Shown here: positions 47,767 to 59,819 of the stretch, in pieces
Numbering within the stretch: the first letter of the stretch is position 1
How the letters are laid out: each line of letters opens with the position of its first letter
DNA from: Platycnemis pennipes
Taxonomy: Eukaryota > Arthropoda > Insecta > Odonata > Platycnemididae
Assembly: GCA_933228895.1 (NCBI GenBank)
Contig: OW121848.1
Location: 85,145,470 to 85,209,469 of the forward strand
DNA: 64,000 nucleotides
Reading direction: 5' to 3'
Translations under genes and position numbers: made by a program
The notes under the pieces: generated by a model
Seen by the model: the letters and a program-made list of their open reading frames with translations, nothing else
Told to the model about the DNA's origin: nothing
Database searches by the model: none

Positions 47767-48509
47767 GTAGCTTGATAATTCAAACCACTTTGTCCACCTT
47801 AACTTGATACTCGTTTACGTGCTATTTAATAATATTTTTAACGATGCCTACAATTAGTTTGCAGGAAAGTTGTGGAAGAAATCGAAAAGGAAATAGTTTC
47901 TGTGAATCCGGCTAAAACGATAGAAGTGGGTAGTTACCGTCTTGATTCCCATGGAAATCAAAAACAGAGAGCTGTGAGTATCATCAGCTGCAATACCACG
48001 TTTTTGTCTCTGCATTCTGCCGTAGCGTGATTTAATCGTGATAAATACCTACGTTCTAGGTTCCTTACGCCCGTTCAACGCTACACCTGACTGAAGTTTT
48101 GGAAAATGTGTGTAAAAAATTTAGTGACTATGTAAAAGCAACCTACAAGTCTTCTGGTGATTTGACAATATTAAAACTGGTAGACGAAAATGGAAAAATG
48201 AATTCCGAGATGGGTAAAGTGGATATTCTACCAGACGCTGATTTAAATAAAAGCCTGAAGTTTTACGTGAGTTTTCTTAGAAAATGGTTCTTGTGTTAAC
48301 CTTTCAAATGTCTCTTAATCAAATTAAACATTCAGCACACATTAATCTTTCAGTGTGAAGGAATCGTGGAAGAGTTCGAGGATGATTTCATTAAACTCTT
48401 CGCTGCCAATGAAGAGGATATCGACGTGAAGCTGTGCTCGAGCGTTGCCAATTTATGTGATATTTCTATTTCTGAAGATTATATGTTTGAGGATAAAGAA
48501 GAGTTATAA
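47676..48509 (+). CDS. Canopy/Seele-type saposin-like ER protein, complete, four exons
   Basis: Exons 47676-47766, 47858-47973, 48060-48266 and 48354-48509 join to 570 nt, giving 189 aa. A hydrophobic signal peptide (WCMFLLVSLGGYVLA, about residues 5-20) is followed by a mature start with QCLVCRKVVEEIEKEI. The canopy signatures KTIEVGSYRLD, PYARSTLHLTEVLENVC, CEGIVEEFEDDFIKLF and KLCSSVANLCD follow, with six Cys of the saposin fold. The C-terminus is EDKEEL, an ER-retrieval-like KxEL tail; family members often end in xDEL. Length matches CNPY2 and Drosophila Seele (about 180-190 aa). Canopy proteins act in the ER lumen in folding and export of signalling proteins or receptors. The gene is head-to-head with Sin3. 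Which canopy paralogue it is cannot be settled here, though CNPY1/2-type is the best fit. Confidence 0.93.
47858..47973 (+). CDS. Canopy exon 2
   Basis: The acceptor is CAATTAG|TTTGC, not the stronger-looking TTTGCAG seven bases downstream. Only the upstream AG restores the conserved CLVCRKVVEEIE frame. The exon ends AGAGCT|GTGAGT in phase 0. Confidence 0.85.
48060..48266 (+). CDS. Canopy exon 3
   Basis: The exon is 69 codons between TTCTAG| and TTTTAC|GTGAGT. It encodes VPYARSTLHLTEVLENVC through DADLNKSLKFY. Confidence 0.9.
48354..48509 (+). CDS. Canopy exon 4 with stop codon
   Basis: The acceptor is CTTTCAG|TGTGAAGG. The exon encodes CEGIVEEFEDDF to EDKEEL and stops with TAA at 48507-48509. 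Confidence 0.9.
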   Translation, partial: CEGIVEEFEDDFIKLFAANEEDIDVKLCSSVANLCDISISEDYMFEDKEEL

Positions 48510-48576
48510 GAAATAATTATTTATAGTTTTATAAGGCTGTGTTTTTTATTAAATGTACCGTATAGGATAATGGATA

Positions 48577-48582
48577 AATAAA
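48577..48582 (+). terminator. Polyadenylation signal of the canopy gene
   Basis: A canonical AATAAA lies 68 nt past the stop codon, followed by a T-rich tract at 48601-48610. Confidence 0.6.
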
Positions 48583-49809
48583 TTAGGATATTGTGCACTC
48601 TCTTTTTTCACAGAATAAATTGTTAATGATAGTTTCGCTTTTATTTGCTTCGAATGGAAATACACCTTTCTCGAACTTCGTATTTGTTTCCTAGGTCATT
48701 GTGTTGAACAGAGATCTCTACCTTCAACCCTAAATTTAGTTTTATATTACCGCAAATATAATGAATATTAGGTGTGACCTATTCAGTAATACCGTTTTAG
48801 CGATGCAATTATAGACATTTGCAAGCTTCAACTTGTTCTCTTGCCTCGTATAAACCATATAAATTGACTTGCCCAGGCACATGACTGCCTGTCCGGGGCG
48901 AAGTGGCAATTGAATATACTATGGCGTCATGGCGTAATGATAATAATGGGAAAGATTTCAATAGTGTTTTCGTACTGAACGTTCTGGCTTGATTAATGAT
49001 TCAGCGGTGTTAACAATCAAATTACAAAATCACGAAGGGCTAATACTTGGTTTAATGATGTGAGTAACGATGTGGTGCTGATTTTGTGAGTACTGTTTTT
49101 AAGACTTAAACAAACCTGGGTAATGAGTTCTTATCTTGCTCCTTCGGAAAATTTTACATGATTGCTGAGCCATTTCAGAATTTTCCAGGGTAGATGTACC
49201 ATCTGATTATGCGCGTTAGCATATTAAATGATTAGAATTATGATTTGATCTTCAAGTCTCTAGTGCTACAATGACTTTGTTTTTGTTTCCCTCGTATAAT
49301 AAGGTACTTATGTCAGTATCGTACATTGTGTTAAAGAAACAAGGATCTTAATGAGTGACCAACAGCATTTGAAAAGTCAACTGATGATCACGTATAGACA
49401 TTCATGACACTGCAATTGGCGCGTTACTGTTTTTGGGGATGTCGTGTGTTGTTTGCTCCTGCTTGGCAGGGGTATCCCCCGTATACGTGAAGGCTTATAT
49501 TATCAATGTGTCTTCCCCCCCGCTCACATTTAGTCAAAATTTTTGTTTACCTTCCGTCCGCCATCGGATGAAGTTCTCATGACTGATTTTGGAACATTGC
49601 CACGCCAATTGCCCGAGAAAAGGGATCATTTGTTCAACGTGTAACCTTTTTTTACATTATTCGCGATGCATTTTCACCGTAGCATCTCCCGAGTTGTGGT
49701 TTGAGTTGGTAATATTGATTGTATTGGTAACGCTATAAGATTGTTGTTCTTTTTAATTGGAAATTTAATTACCAAGAGAATAGGCTTAATCCAAACCTGT
49801 TGTTGCAGT
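48583..49809. other. Intergenic region between canopy and STRAD genes
   Basis: Should contain the STRAD promoter and a non-coding first exon, because the start-codon exon begins at a splice acceptor. A good donor candidate TTTTGTGAGTAC lies at about 49082, unproven. Confidence 0.35.
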
Positions 49810-50105
49810 AAAACCAAGTCTCACATCTTGCGAAGGGGATTATTTGGAATACTGACAAGGAAGAGGCTGGGATGGCCCAGGGGATAACTCCTGTTCATCC
49901 TCCTATTATTTGTGCCTCCCAGCCATCAGCTCTGTCTTCTTCTAACCCGGAAGATTTCGAATGTTATCCAGGAACTACTTTAGGAATATGCTGTGGAAGT
50001 ATTGGGATTGTTCGCTTAGGGCGCCATCGTAATTCTGGTACTCCCATCGCTATACGATGTATTGACATGGACAAAGCTAAAGGTGACGAGCCTTCGTTGA
50101 TTCAG
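49810..50105 (+). CDS. STRAD exon with start codon
   Basis: The acceptor TTGTTGCAG| at 49809 indicates an upstream non-coding exon not located here. The ATG at 49872 opens [11 protein letters not shown]. The donor is TTCAG|GTGAGG, phase 0. Confidence 0.8.
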
Positions 50106-53100
50106 GTGAGGATTTCGGTCACTTTGATTTTTTCTTTCTGTGTTGGTTTTTCGTGATATTTTGAAGCCGAGAATTTTTGTGGCTCAGAGACCGAAAAGAA
50201 GTCACATATTTAATTCATAGTGGGATATACTTGGCTGGTAAGCTTTGATGGAAAATAAAGCTGGTGAATTAGCCTTTAAATACGCATTACAAGATTATGC
50301 AGATAAAAAAATCCCTCTCTCTGCTGCGAATACTGTTTCATTTCTTAATGGCGTTTGAATAATTTTGCTCTGTCCGCCTCCAAGGGTAGTGGCTCTCTTC
50401 TCTTGTATTGCAGGTTCTCCGATAATGCCTATACTACTGACCTTGCATGTCCTTTAGGCATGTTTTTTTTAATTTTTTATGAACTTACTTGCCTTATGTA
50501 CCCTTACTATTCGAGTTCAATGCTTTCATTCACTTTTTGCACAGTTTAGGGTCTCCCATTTTTTTATCTTTGTTTATTGGTTAAAAACGGAGTAACTAAG
50601 TAAAAACGAGTAACCAATAAGCCAAAAGCAAGGATAATAAATACATTTCTGCTAAAAGACCCTAGTAATTTGTCTGTACGTTGCACATGAAAAGTACTAG
50701 ATCTATCTTCTTTATTCAGTTTAACATTAAGGCAGTAAGAGAGTAGGGGAGGCTGGGGTAAATAGAACATGGGGTAATTGGAACATAATAGCATATATTA
50801 TTTATTTGTAAAGCAAATGACCTAAAAATCACAAGGGACCTGTAGACACTTATTTCCTAAAGATTGTAAAAAAATTAGTGCATATACCTTTATAGATTTT
50901 CTTTAGCAAGTATTTTTCCCTCAAGAGCGCAAAAAACTTAAACTTCAACTTTACACCTCATATTAGAAAGAAGTGAGGAAAAATAATTTGTCAGGTATCA
51001 GGCAAAAAAATTATTATGGTGTGAAATATGGCATTCCTAATCATAGAGTTAGCAATTATTTAAAATTTATCTGTGACTAAACCTCATTCTTAGGCCATGT
51101 TCTAATTACCTCAAAAATCTATCACTGGGGTAATTAGAACAGTATGGATGGGGTTATTAGAACAAGAGGAAGTCCAAAAGTGACACATCACAATCAGCTG
51201 ATAAATTGCTAATATGCTGCTTCTAAGTCCATCCAAAACAGGAGGAGAGGGATTATTGCTCCACCCTCCCCACAACACCTCTCAAAAGAGGGATGGAAGG
51301 TCTCTCCCCCACCCTTTCAGTCCCTTGTTTTGTTCGTAACCATATTTTGAGGGCACAGAACAGAATCAATACTTGAATGAAAAGTATCACATTTGGCCTG
51401 GATGGGGTTATTAGAACAAGAGGAAGTCCAAAAGTGACACATCATAATCAGCTGATAAATTGCTAATATGCTGCTTGTAAGTCCATCCAAAACAGAAGAG
51501 GGATTGAGGGATTATTGCTCCACCCTTCCCTCAACACCTCTCAACAAGAGGGGTGGAAGGTCTCTCCCCCCATCTCCCCCACCCTCTCAATCCCTTGTTT
51601 TGTTCATAATCATATTTTGAGGGCACAGAACAGAATCAATACTTGAATGAAAAGTATCACATTTGGCCGGCCAAGCAGGAAATGTATGCATTGTAAGAAG
51701 GAAGAACTACAGTAGAGATTCATTGTGACTTGAGACTGAAAGAGTTGAAGAGTCTTGTAACTTTTGTGCCATACAAGAAATAGAGGAGCTAAAGAGGATA
51801 CTTTCAACCCTAAGATAGATTTTCAAAAAGTAGTAGAAAGCATTGTAACAAGGAGTAGGGGTATAAGATCCAGTTTAGATCAGTCATTCTGTAGTGGTCT
51901 CCTCTGGTGGAGGTTGTGATGTGGTCGTACATCCTCAGTTGCTTTCTACTGTATTCTCTGCGGAACAGCCTCAAGACTCAGTTTTAACTAGTTAAGATTT
52001 TGAATATGTAATCACCTTCAGCATTGGTATCAGTAGATAAACCGGTATTGGACCTTAATTAGTAGGAACATAAACATTTTCAGGGTATATGTGTTAAATG
52101 AAAACATCTTATTAGTCAAAACGCAGCTAGATATTGTAAAATATAACTTCTTTCAAAAAACTCAGTATGCCACGAAGAAAACGGACAATGAATAATTGTG
52201 CTTATCCGGTACAATCCATGTTGGATACTATTGCTGCTGTAAAGCCTTGTAGTATGTCACAAATAGTGGCTGCTAAGAGATTTGGTGTAACCTTGTGGAA
52301 TGGGGTTGTTTACTATATTTTTTATTGCCGAATCTGATAGAGTTTGTAAAATAAAAAGACGTATTTTTCCATTTTTTGATCCGTCAATTATTTCTTGGGT
52401 TATAAGAGGCGAAAAACTGATGTTTTTAAACCTTTCGGAAAAGTGGGTGTGGTGCAACCTCTGACGTAAGCTACTTTATTGCAATGGGGGGATACAGCTG
52501 ACTCTGCCAATAGGAGCAGTTGCGACAGAATCTGTGCGAGCAGAACTTATGAGAACCCCTCTCCACACCCTTCCCTTCCCCTAAAAGCAGCTTTTTCGGT
52601 GTGCGTCACCTTTTAATTATTTTAATTTTTGATTTATGAGTGCACGGTTATGGTTAGAAGATTAATTTTTTCACCAAAATTCTTTTTTCGTTTCCATCTA
52701 ACGATTTCATGTACAAAATTGCGATTTCGGTTCCGAGTAAACGCCCCCATTCTGGCTAAAAAACTGACCAGGCATGTTTCGACCAAGTCTCATGGTACAA
52801 GTCGACCTCTAGTGTTTTATTTTGATATTGAGCCTCAAATTGGCTACTTACGTCAAGACATTTGCCAGTTATGGAGATTGACTGACTAAGTTGGAAGTTC
52901 TTCACCTGGTTGAGTAGTTTTGCAAAAATAGAAGTTTGAAGACACCATGGGTTGATAGCTGTCTTGGCGATGAATGGTTTACTGCATTTCTCAACCGACA
53001 AAATCATCTCTCCATTAGAAAAGGAGAGCAACTGTCAGTGAGCAGGCTTAATAGTGCAGATCTTTTGGTGGTGTTCAAGTTATAGATGATATTGAAAATA

Positions 53101-56100
53101 TGTATGACTTAGATAATATCAAAAGCCCTCAGTATGTGCAAAACTCGCTAGGCATACTGGATACAGATTCGTCTACAAAATCTAATAATCTTATTCAGCC
53201 ATTTTCATCCTCATTACCAGTAACATCTTCACCAATTTATGCAAGCACTTCTGCACAATCCAGTGAGCGAATTTCTCCAGAAGCCAGGGAAACTGCTCCA
53301 AATATCTCAATATTAGATAGTCCTTCATTTCAATTGTTTATCCGGGAAACGTGAAGCACCCGTTACAAAGAAAAATCAGATAAAACAGTAAGCAGGCAGA
53401 GATTAAAAATTAATTCCTATGGCGAAATTTTAACACACAAGGAAATAATGACACAGCTTAGGAATGAATCTGAACAAAAAAGAAACACATCCAAAAAAGT
53501 TTGCCAATGAAGAAAAAACACAAGCCTGAGGCTAAAAATCAAACCATTGAGGATTTCACATTATCTGAGTCTGAAGGAGGACCACAACAGGGGTCAGTGA
53601 GTTCCTCAGATGAGATGGAGGAAGATTCTCAAAACAAATTTAGCTTTCTCTCCAATGCTCTGAAGGAGCATATGCATTATGCTGTATATTATGATAAGCA
53701 ATAGTTTCTTGGTCGTTTACTGAATTTAAGAGATGATAAAAAACTACAACAATAAAATTGCTATATAACACAAAGCAAAATACTTTTGATTGCCCTAAGC
53801 AAGATGAGAAATCAGAGGTAAAGTCCGACTTCCTATTTTATGGCCCAGTTAAACTGACAGGCAATGGTCCATTTCAAATATCACGTAGTAAAAAAATAAT
53901 GATAAAATATGAAGAAATAAAAAAAAATTTGATGCAATGCTAAAAAAAATTTCAAAAAGTTCATCTTCCAAAATGTTCTAGAAATTTATTTTAAGTTTAC
54001 AAAATATTTTAGGTTAAAGTTGTAAATCAAGTTGAATTCATGAAACTGTCATACGTGCTGGAAATAAAGAGTTTTCATTTCAACTTTTATGTGATCTAAT
54101 AATTTTTTTGTTTTTTCATGGATCTTTTTCAAATTTGGATCATAAAATGAGTATTTGCCAATAGTGTCTTATCTATTGCATCAGAATATTTCATTTAAAT
54201 TTAAGAAGTTTCTTGACCCCTGTTCCAATAACCTCATGTGGGGTAAATAGAACATTTTGGACCTGGACTAGTTTGAAAATACTTTTTTCCATTCACATCT
54301 ACAGTGACATACATCTAATCTGATATTCTGCAATCAATTATGCTCTTATTAAAGCAGAAAAAAATATTTTTAAATCATGCATGTAGTGTGCTTGTTATAC
54401 CCTGACAAAATAAAGATGCTTTTATCTTGTTCCAATTACCCCGTCCTCCCTAAATATCATGGCAGTCCGTTCTGTAATGTTTTTTACAAATGAGATATTT
54501 TGTGAAGGGATTCTAACTTGATATAGTGGAAGGAACACATTCAATCAAACAATACTTTCCTTTTTCTCCCAAGTTTTTTTATGCAGTACATGTTTCAACT
54601 CACAGAGTCATCTTTCGGTCATCAACAATCCTTAACTTGGTTTGATGCAGTTCTCCACTTCATTCTCCTATCCATTCTCCTATCAGCTAATCTCTTCACC
54701 TTTTTATGTATTTCTTCCCTTTCACAACTTGTTGTATATACCTATCTCATACAAGGCCTTTCTTTGCTCTTCTTCCTGTTCACTTGCCCTTCAAAAATTG
54801 TCTTCATCAGGCCATAACGTCATGTGATGTGGCAGATTAAGCTGTCCCGTCTTCTTCTTATCTTTGATGATGATGTGGAAAACCTAGAAGAAGTGAACTA
54901 GTATATGATAGAAAAGACCTGCTAGAGGGAATTTCAGAATGAAAGGGGAGGGGGGGGGGGGGGGGCATGCATGTGGAGAAAAGCCGAAAGTGTTCTACTG
55001 AGGGGTCACCCAGGCCTAAGGAGGTAGCGATCAAGAAAGGGATGGCAGGCATTGCACAATGTCCTCCTTCCATCCCTCTGCTACTGTTCCCTCAACTCAG
55101 TACTCTCTCTGGTCCCTTCTCTTAATGTAAATATGATGTCTACCTTGACAAAATTTGTGCTGTACATGAAGATGACTCTGTCAGTTCAAACGCATAGTGC
55201 ATTCAAAATTCTGTGGAATGGCGCAGCTGCTATTTGATTGAATATGGATTAAATTTGTTTTTACTGGTATTTTGGGTCATGTATTGATCTCTTTAGTTCT
55301 TTCGTGGGATTTATTCTCATGATGGAAAAAGATACCTCATTCTGATTTGTTTGGTGCTCAGTTTTTGATTTCTTAAGATGACCTATCATGTGGGGAAGTT
55401 TCATGTCCTCTTTCCTATTTATTTTAACTGTTCTTGTCTGAAGAAAGTACCATTGTTTCTTCTGCTACTTACATTTTAGTTTCTCAGAGTAACCAGGGAT
55501 TTTTGCCATAGGGTTTCCTACCGAATAAAATGAAAGCCGTATCACTAATTTTTTGAGTAATGTAATGCATATCTGACTGAAACAGCAAATCATGGGAAGA
55601 GGTTGAAAATATTATGGATGTCTAAAATTAGTGATATAATCATAAGCTATAGAAAATATTCTCATATTTAGACAAAATAATGTTTTGTGTGTCAATGTAT
55701 GAAAGATATTAATAAAATTATTTTCATTTCCAGCATGAAATAATTTTAACTCGTCAATTGCGCCATCCCAACCTAGTGCCGTACTACTCATCTTTTGTAA
55801 ATAGAAGTGAAGTATGGGTGGTTATGCCTTTAATGTCTTTAGGCTCCTGTCAGGATCTACTTAAGTGTGGCCATTATCCTGTAGGACTTCCAGAAGTAGC
55901 CATTGCTTACATATTGCAAGATGTCCTGAATGCATTGCAATACATTCACTCTAAAGGCTATATACACAGGTATAGTTCTCATTGTTATATGCTCCTCACT
56001 CCTCATTTTAAAGGAAAGATAATGCAATTTTCCACATTTTTTATTCCTCACTCCTCATTCAGGACTGAGGTATATCATCAGGTTATTACTTTGTTTTGTT

Positions 56101-57794
56101 CTGACATTTTGTGCATTTGATCATTGTTTCAGGAGTGTGAAAGCAAGTCACATTTTAATATCTGGCTGTGGTAGAGTTTGTCTCTCAGGGCTTCGTTATG
56201 CTTGCCGAATTATTCGTGATGGTCGATGGCAGCGCTCTGTGCATAACTTTCCCCGATCTACTGCAGCTAATCTGAATTGGCTTAGCCCTGAAGTGCTTGA
56301 GCAGGTAAGGTATCTTTCTTAACATGTACCTATATAATTTCCATGGCCTTAAATATTACTGTGATGTTGATGAAGAATCAGGGAGACCTATAATATAAAG
56401 TTAGCCGAGCCATTTTGAAATCGTAGAAATTAAATATGTCCATTTGCGAATTATAGCTGAAAGAAATTCAAGCAAGCCTTTGTTCAATTTTAAAATTTGT
56501 CATTCGACTGGCTCAGTTAATGGCTGTTATTCTAGTAGTTATTGCATTTTCATATAGATTTCTACTTACTTATTTCTATTTTTTTAATGATATTTTTCCT
56601 TCACAATCTATCCATTTCTTGCTAAACATTTTGAATGTATAATTTTATTGAACCCATCTAATATTTGAACTGCAGCTTACTGCAGAAATGATCCCTGTGG
56701 TGTTTACAGAATCCTCTTTTTCGAGATAAACTTGCATGTATAGTAATCTACCATTACTCTTTTAATAGTAGTAGATTATAAAAATGTTAAATTTACTCAT
56801 TCTAAGTGTTTTTTTGCATAATCCTCTGTTAATTTCATGTTCACATTTTTCTTTTTAGTTGCACCAGATTATTACCATTTTACTCCAAAATCTGTTATTG
56901 TTTGTGAATCATAGAAAAACTACAATTTATTAATGCATGGGTAAATTGGGTCACATCGAATTGTTTTAGCATTTTGGAAAGCACTGCTCCATCATATTTG
57001 TTCACAATGTTGTATTTATTATTTTTATTCACTATGCTTGAATGAAATAGCCTCAACACGTACAGGATTGATCATAATAATCAGCTTTTGAATGGGTAGC
57101 TAACCTTACTGTTGCTTTGAAGTGTATGGGTATAAGAAAAATGTGACCTGCACTACTGTGGCATGCAATATTTTAGACATATACATGTAAACCCTTTGTC
57201 TCAGATTTCCATAACATTTAGTCAGCTTTTTATTTGTCATCAAATATCCTGAATGTATACTGGATCTGAAATTGTATGGCTCATGCCCATCATTTTAATG
57301 CTATAAATCAGTTGTGTAATTTATGGAACACTGTTCATTTCGCACAGAGTAATTACTGATGTACTGTGCTACCTGACTATGCTGTTCAATTGAAGTGTTT
57401 CAATTGTTTTTAAATGATGCAAACTATGGAAATTAATGAGCATATCAAATAGGTTATATACTTTCTCATGCTCAAACCACAAAGAGTAGGTAATTTTTAC
57501 TTCGATAAAGTCACCTCATGTTTTAATCATAAAATTCTCCAGCAGCTAAATTACTGAAACTTGCATTTCAGAACTTACTAGGATACAACGAAAAGTCTGA
57601 TATATATAGTGTTGGCATTACAGCTTGTGAGCTAGCAAATGGCATTGTACCATTTGCTAACATTCCAAGTACATTAATGCTAACAGAAAAACTCAGAGGA
57701 ATCACACCTCAACTAATAGATCGGTCTACTTATTCTTCTTCGTTACCACTCCACCAAAACTCCAGTGAAGCCCAGGAAAATGATTCTGATAGAG
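49872..57794 (+). CDS. STE20-related kinase adaptor (STRAD/Stlk) pseudokinase, 5' four coding exons
   Basis: STRAD is the pseudokinase that binds and activates LKB1 together with MO25. Exons 49872-50105, 55734-55969, 56133-56304 and 57572-57794 join in frame for 288 codons plus one base. Recognisable blocks are [79 protein letters not shown] and [19 protein letters not shown]. Pseudokinase hallmarks are visible: HRS instead of HRD, SGLR instead of DFG, an irregular glycine loop (GICCGSIG), and Arg in the usual VAIK lysine position (IAIRCIDMD). The last exon leaves in phase 1 after a Ser-rich insert ([13 protein letters not shown]). The C-lobe end with the terminal WEF-type motif was not found up to 64000. 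A 3.7-kb transposon sits in intron 1. Confidence 0.93.
50106..50745. other. STRAD intron 1, 5' part
   Basis: T-rich intron sequence; nothing recognised. Confidence 0.5.
51146..51670 (+). repeat. Tandem duplication of about 254 bp inside the pogo-like element
   Basis: The unit 51146-51399 is repeated at 51400-51670 with a few small insertions. Each starts GGATGGGGTTATTAGAACAA, so the unit begins with one of the element's end-like motifs. Confidence 0.85.
52167..53970 (+). pseudogene. Pogo-like transposase, catalytic domain deleted
   Basis: The ATG at 52167 gives [19 protein letters not shown] and [12 protein letters not shown], a psq/HTH domain as in Tigger-like proteins. The frame is cut by the MITE at 52300-52750 and resumes WLKN. 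The DDD domain is absent; the next readable parts are a Ser/Thr-rich linker (53100-53354), the basic [20 protein letters not shown] segment (53420-53480), LSESEGG / SSDEMEED (53560-53625) and YAVYYDKQ with a following stop. These match the C-terminal halves of arthropod pogo-like proteins. Confidence 0.7.
52300..52750 (+). mobile_element. AATGGGG-ended MITE, copy 3 (451 bp)
   Basis: Same orientation as copy 1 but about 85 bp shorter inside. TGG occurs on both sides (52297-52299 and 52752-52755 region) and the host frame reads ...VTLW | WLKN, so TGG is a candidate 3-bp duplication. Confidence 0.78.
54453..55733. other. STRAD intron 1, 3' part
   Basis: No gene recognised. Contains an uninterrupted run of 16 G at 54950-54965, a possible assembly or slippage site. 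Confidence 0.45.
55734..55969 (+). CDS. STRAD coding exon 2
   Basis: The exon lies between TTTCCAG| and CACAG|GTATAG. It encodes [18 protein letters not shown] to GYIHR, leaving in phase 2. Confidence 0.92.
56133..56304 (+). CDS. STRAD coding exon 3
   Basis: The exon lies between GTTTCAG| and GAGCAG|GTAAGG. It encodes [20 protein letters not shown] to WLSPEVLEQ, including the HRS and SGLR pseudokinase sites. Confidence 0.92.
56305..57571. other. STRAD intron 3, nothing recognised
   Basis: AT-rich intron with no supported feature. Confidence 0.55.
57572..57794 (+). CDS. STRAD coding exon 4
   Basis: The exon lies between ATTTCAG| and ATAGAG|GTACTG. It encodes [20 protein letters not shown] and the acidic/Ser-rich tail of the C-lobe insert, leaving in phase 1. 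Confidence 0.92.
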
Positions 57795-59525
57795 GTACTG
57801 AAACAATTTAATGTCCATCTTATTAAAAATTTAGTCATAATGTTTTTGTAACCTCTGCTTGATCACTCAAGTGCTTATTTCCAATAGACTGTTGTTATGA
57901 CTATTGCTATGTTATTTATAAAAATATACCAGAATTGCAATCAATTTTACCCTATGCTTTATTGGAAAATTAATTCTTGGGTATTTCATTTGTGTTAATA
58001 TACCCTCTGTTTAAAGATATACTAACCATTTAGGCTTGTAATGAACAAATACCCATCATTAGAAATGACCAGTGTGGTCATTGATTCTTATTTCTATATG
58101 GTTCCAAAATTTTATTATATAATATATAATTATATTATTATAATTATATAATATAATGAAGAAAGAATTTTTTCAGTTACACTGAGCAACAGTTACTCAA
58201 TTGTGAATAAAACAAAACAGACTTTGCTCTAAAAACTTTACTTGTACACTTTTATGTACAGGGATGAAGGAAATGTCTTTTGTAGGAACAGTTGTTCAAG
58301 GTCAGCATCATATGGGGTAAAATGTATTGATTTTGGAATGTCCTTGTGAGTCATGGTATATTTCTCTTTACATGTTTATTATCAGAATGGTTGAGTATAA
58401 CATCAACTGCTTCTGGCTATACTTTGTAGAATAAGTTCTTCATGAGAGTTTAGAAGATGTAATGTTTCACAGTACTTATTACTATCTGACGGGTTACAAT
58501 TCTTCTGCATCATTATCATGGGTAGAGCTATTAATTTGATCTTTTTAATATGCTAGTCAAACTGGAAGGAAATGTGTTGGGAGAGCAAGTGATCATCAAA
58601 ATGGTTCTGAGAGAAATGACCCGAAATCGGCTTTGCAAGGCTTCTGATTGAAATTGGGCACCAAAGTAACTTTGATCCACAGATTGTACATTTTAAAGAA
58701 AATGGCCTCTGAATTTTGTAGAAAAAATTAAATTGTGAAACTATTGTGTTCACCTAATACTCCCATTTTAAATTACTTATATGATTGTAACGTATGCTTG
58801 TTGCCTCATTGTATTCATGATCCTTTTCAGAGCACCTCTTCATCTTCACGTTGACCATCCATTATTATTTTAATTCCCCCCTGCCACGAAATCCAGTACC
58901 CCTCCTCCTGTCTACCCTAACTTCTTTCCAGTTTCAAATTCCCTTAACCCTCCACTCCATTTTCCTTCCTCTTTTTTATCATCCTGCCAACCACCTCTGT
59001 AGGTATATATAAATCCACTCTCAGATTCTTTTTGTTTGTGTATTTTTGATAAAGGTGCATAATCCATTGAAACCATTTGGTTAGTAATAAAACTGAAATT
59101 TTTTACAAAGTTTTAAACTCTCATGATATAGGTTGCTTGTTTATAAAAATTCAATATTAATGGCATGATTATTGTCCATGAAATATATAATGAAAGATAT
59201 GATCAAAATGGAAAATGCTTAAAATCTTAATAGGTACTTAGATTAGATCACCAAATTATTTAAGATATTCCAGCAATGATATTGCTATTCGATAACGTTT
59301 ATGAATGAATTGGTGACAAAAATTGTCACCATTTTTCAACATTGCCTGTAATATTACATGCAAAATTCTCCACCAAAAATATTGCCTGCATGTACCTATA
59401 CATTATTAAAGCACTAAAAATGAAAAAATGATGATTTTGGCTGTGAATGTAAAAAAATGTGACACTTATGGGGTTAATTACCTGCAGGGTTGACATCTCT
59501 TTTTCAGTTGTAGTTGAAAGGAGTA
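57795..59525. repeat. STRAD intron 4 with an AT palindrome
   Basis: No exon continuing STRAD was found. At 58113-58157 an almost pure A/T inverted repeat (arms ATTATATAAT...) occurs; otherwise unremarkable. Confidence 0.45.
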
Positions 59526-59804
59526 CAGTAAAACCTCTTTTTTATGCACCTCTAATTTACGAAATGACACCAATTTAAGAACCATTCCGCCGGTCCCGAT
59601 CTTTGTATATAGGAAAACCATGGAAAATGACCTCTGTTTTACGAAACCTCCATTTTACTGATTTACGAAGTGAGATTCCGGTCCCTAGGAGTGACTGACC
59701 ACTGTTTTATGAAGTTTTTAAAATGATTTTTTAGCACTAAACTCAGTACAATGGAATAATGATCGCTGTATACCACGCACAGGAGTAGCTGAAGTCAGAC
59801 CCTG
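59526..59804 (-). repeat. Tigger/pogo-type element, end fragment, copy 3
   Basis: Starts CAGTAAAACCTCTTTTTTAT after TA. It matches, reversed, the last 270 bp of the 3970-5850 element (through the GCGATCG-like and CTTCAGCT blocks). It stops just before the minisatellite. Confidence 0.75.
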
Positions 59805-59819
59805 GCAAAAATAATCTCC

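Larger units (their letters stand above)
50746..54450 (+). mobile_element. Pogo-like element in STRAD intron 1
   Basis: Inverted ends GGGGAGGCTGGGGTAAATAG (left) and GGGAGGACGGGGTAATTGG (right, reversed) are flanked by TA (50744-50745 and 54451-54452). GGGGTAAT-AGAAC-like motifs recur inside both ends. The coding part is truncated: a psq-type N-terminus, a linker and C-terminal pieces without the catalytic domain. A MITE (52300-52750) and a 254-bp tandem duplication are inside. Length is 3705 bp including these. Confidence 0.82.

Noticed and set aside
53758..53943. Separate gene in the 61-codon frame of the pogo-like element
   Set aside because: It is a frame-shifted continuation of the element's decayed C-terminal coding region.
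54950..54965. Run of 16 G as a functional quadruplex
   Set aside because: A single homopolymer without gene-proximal context; sequencing or assembly slippage is as likely.
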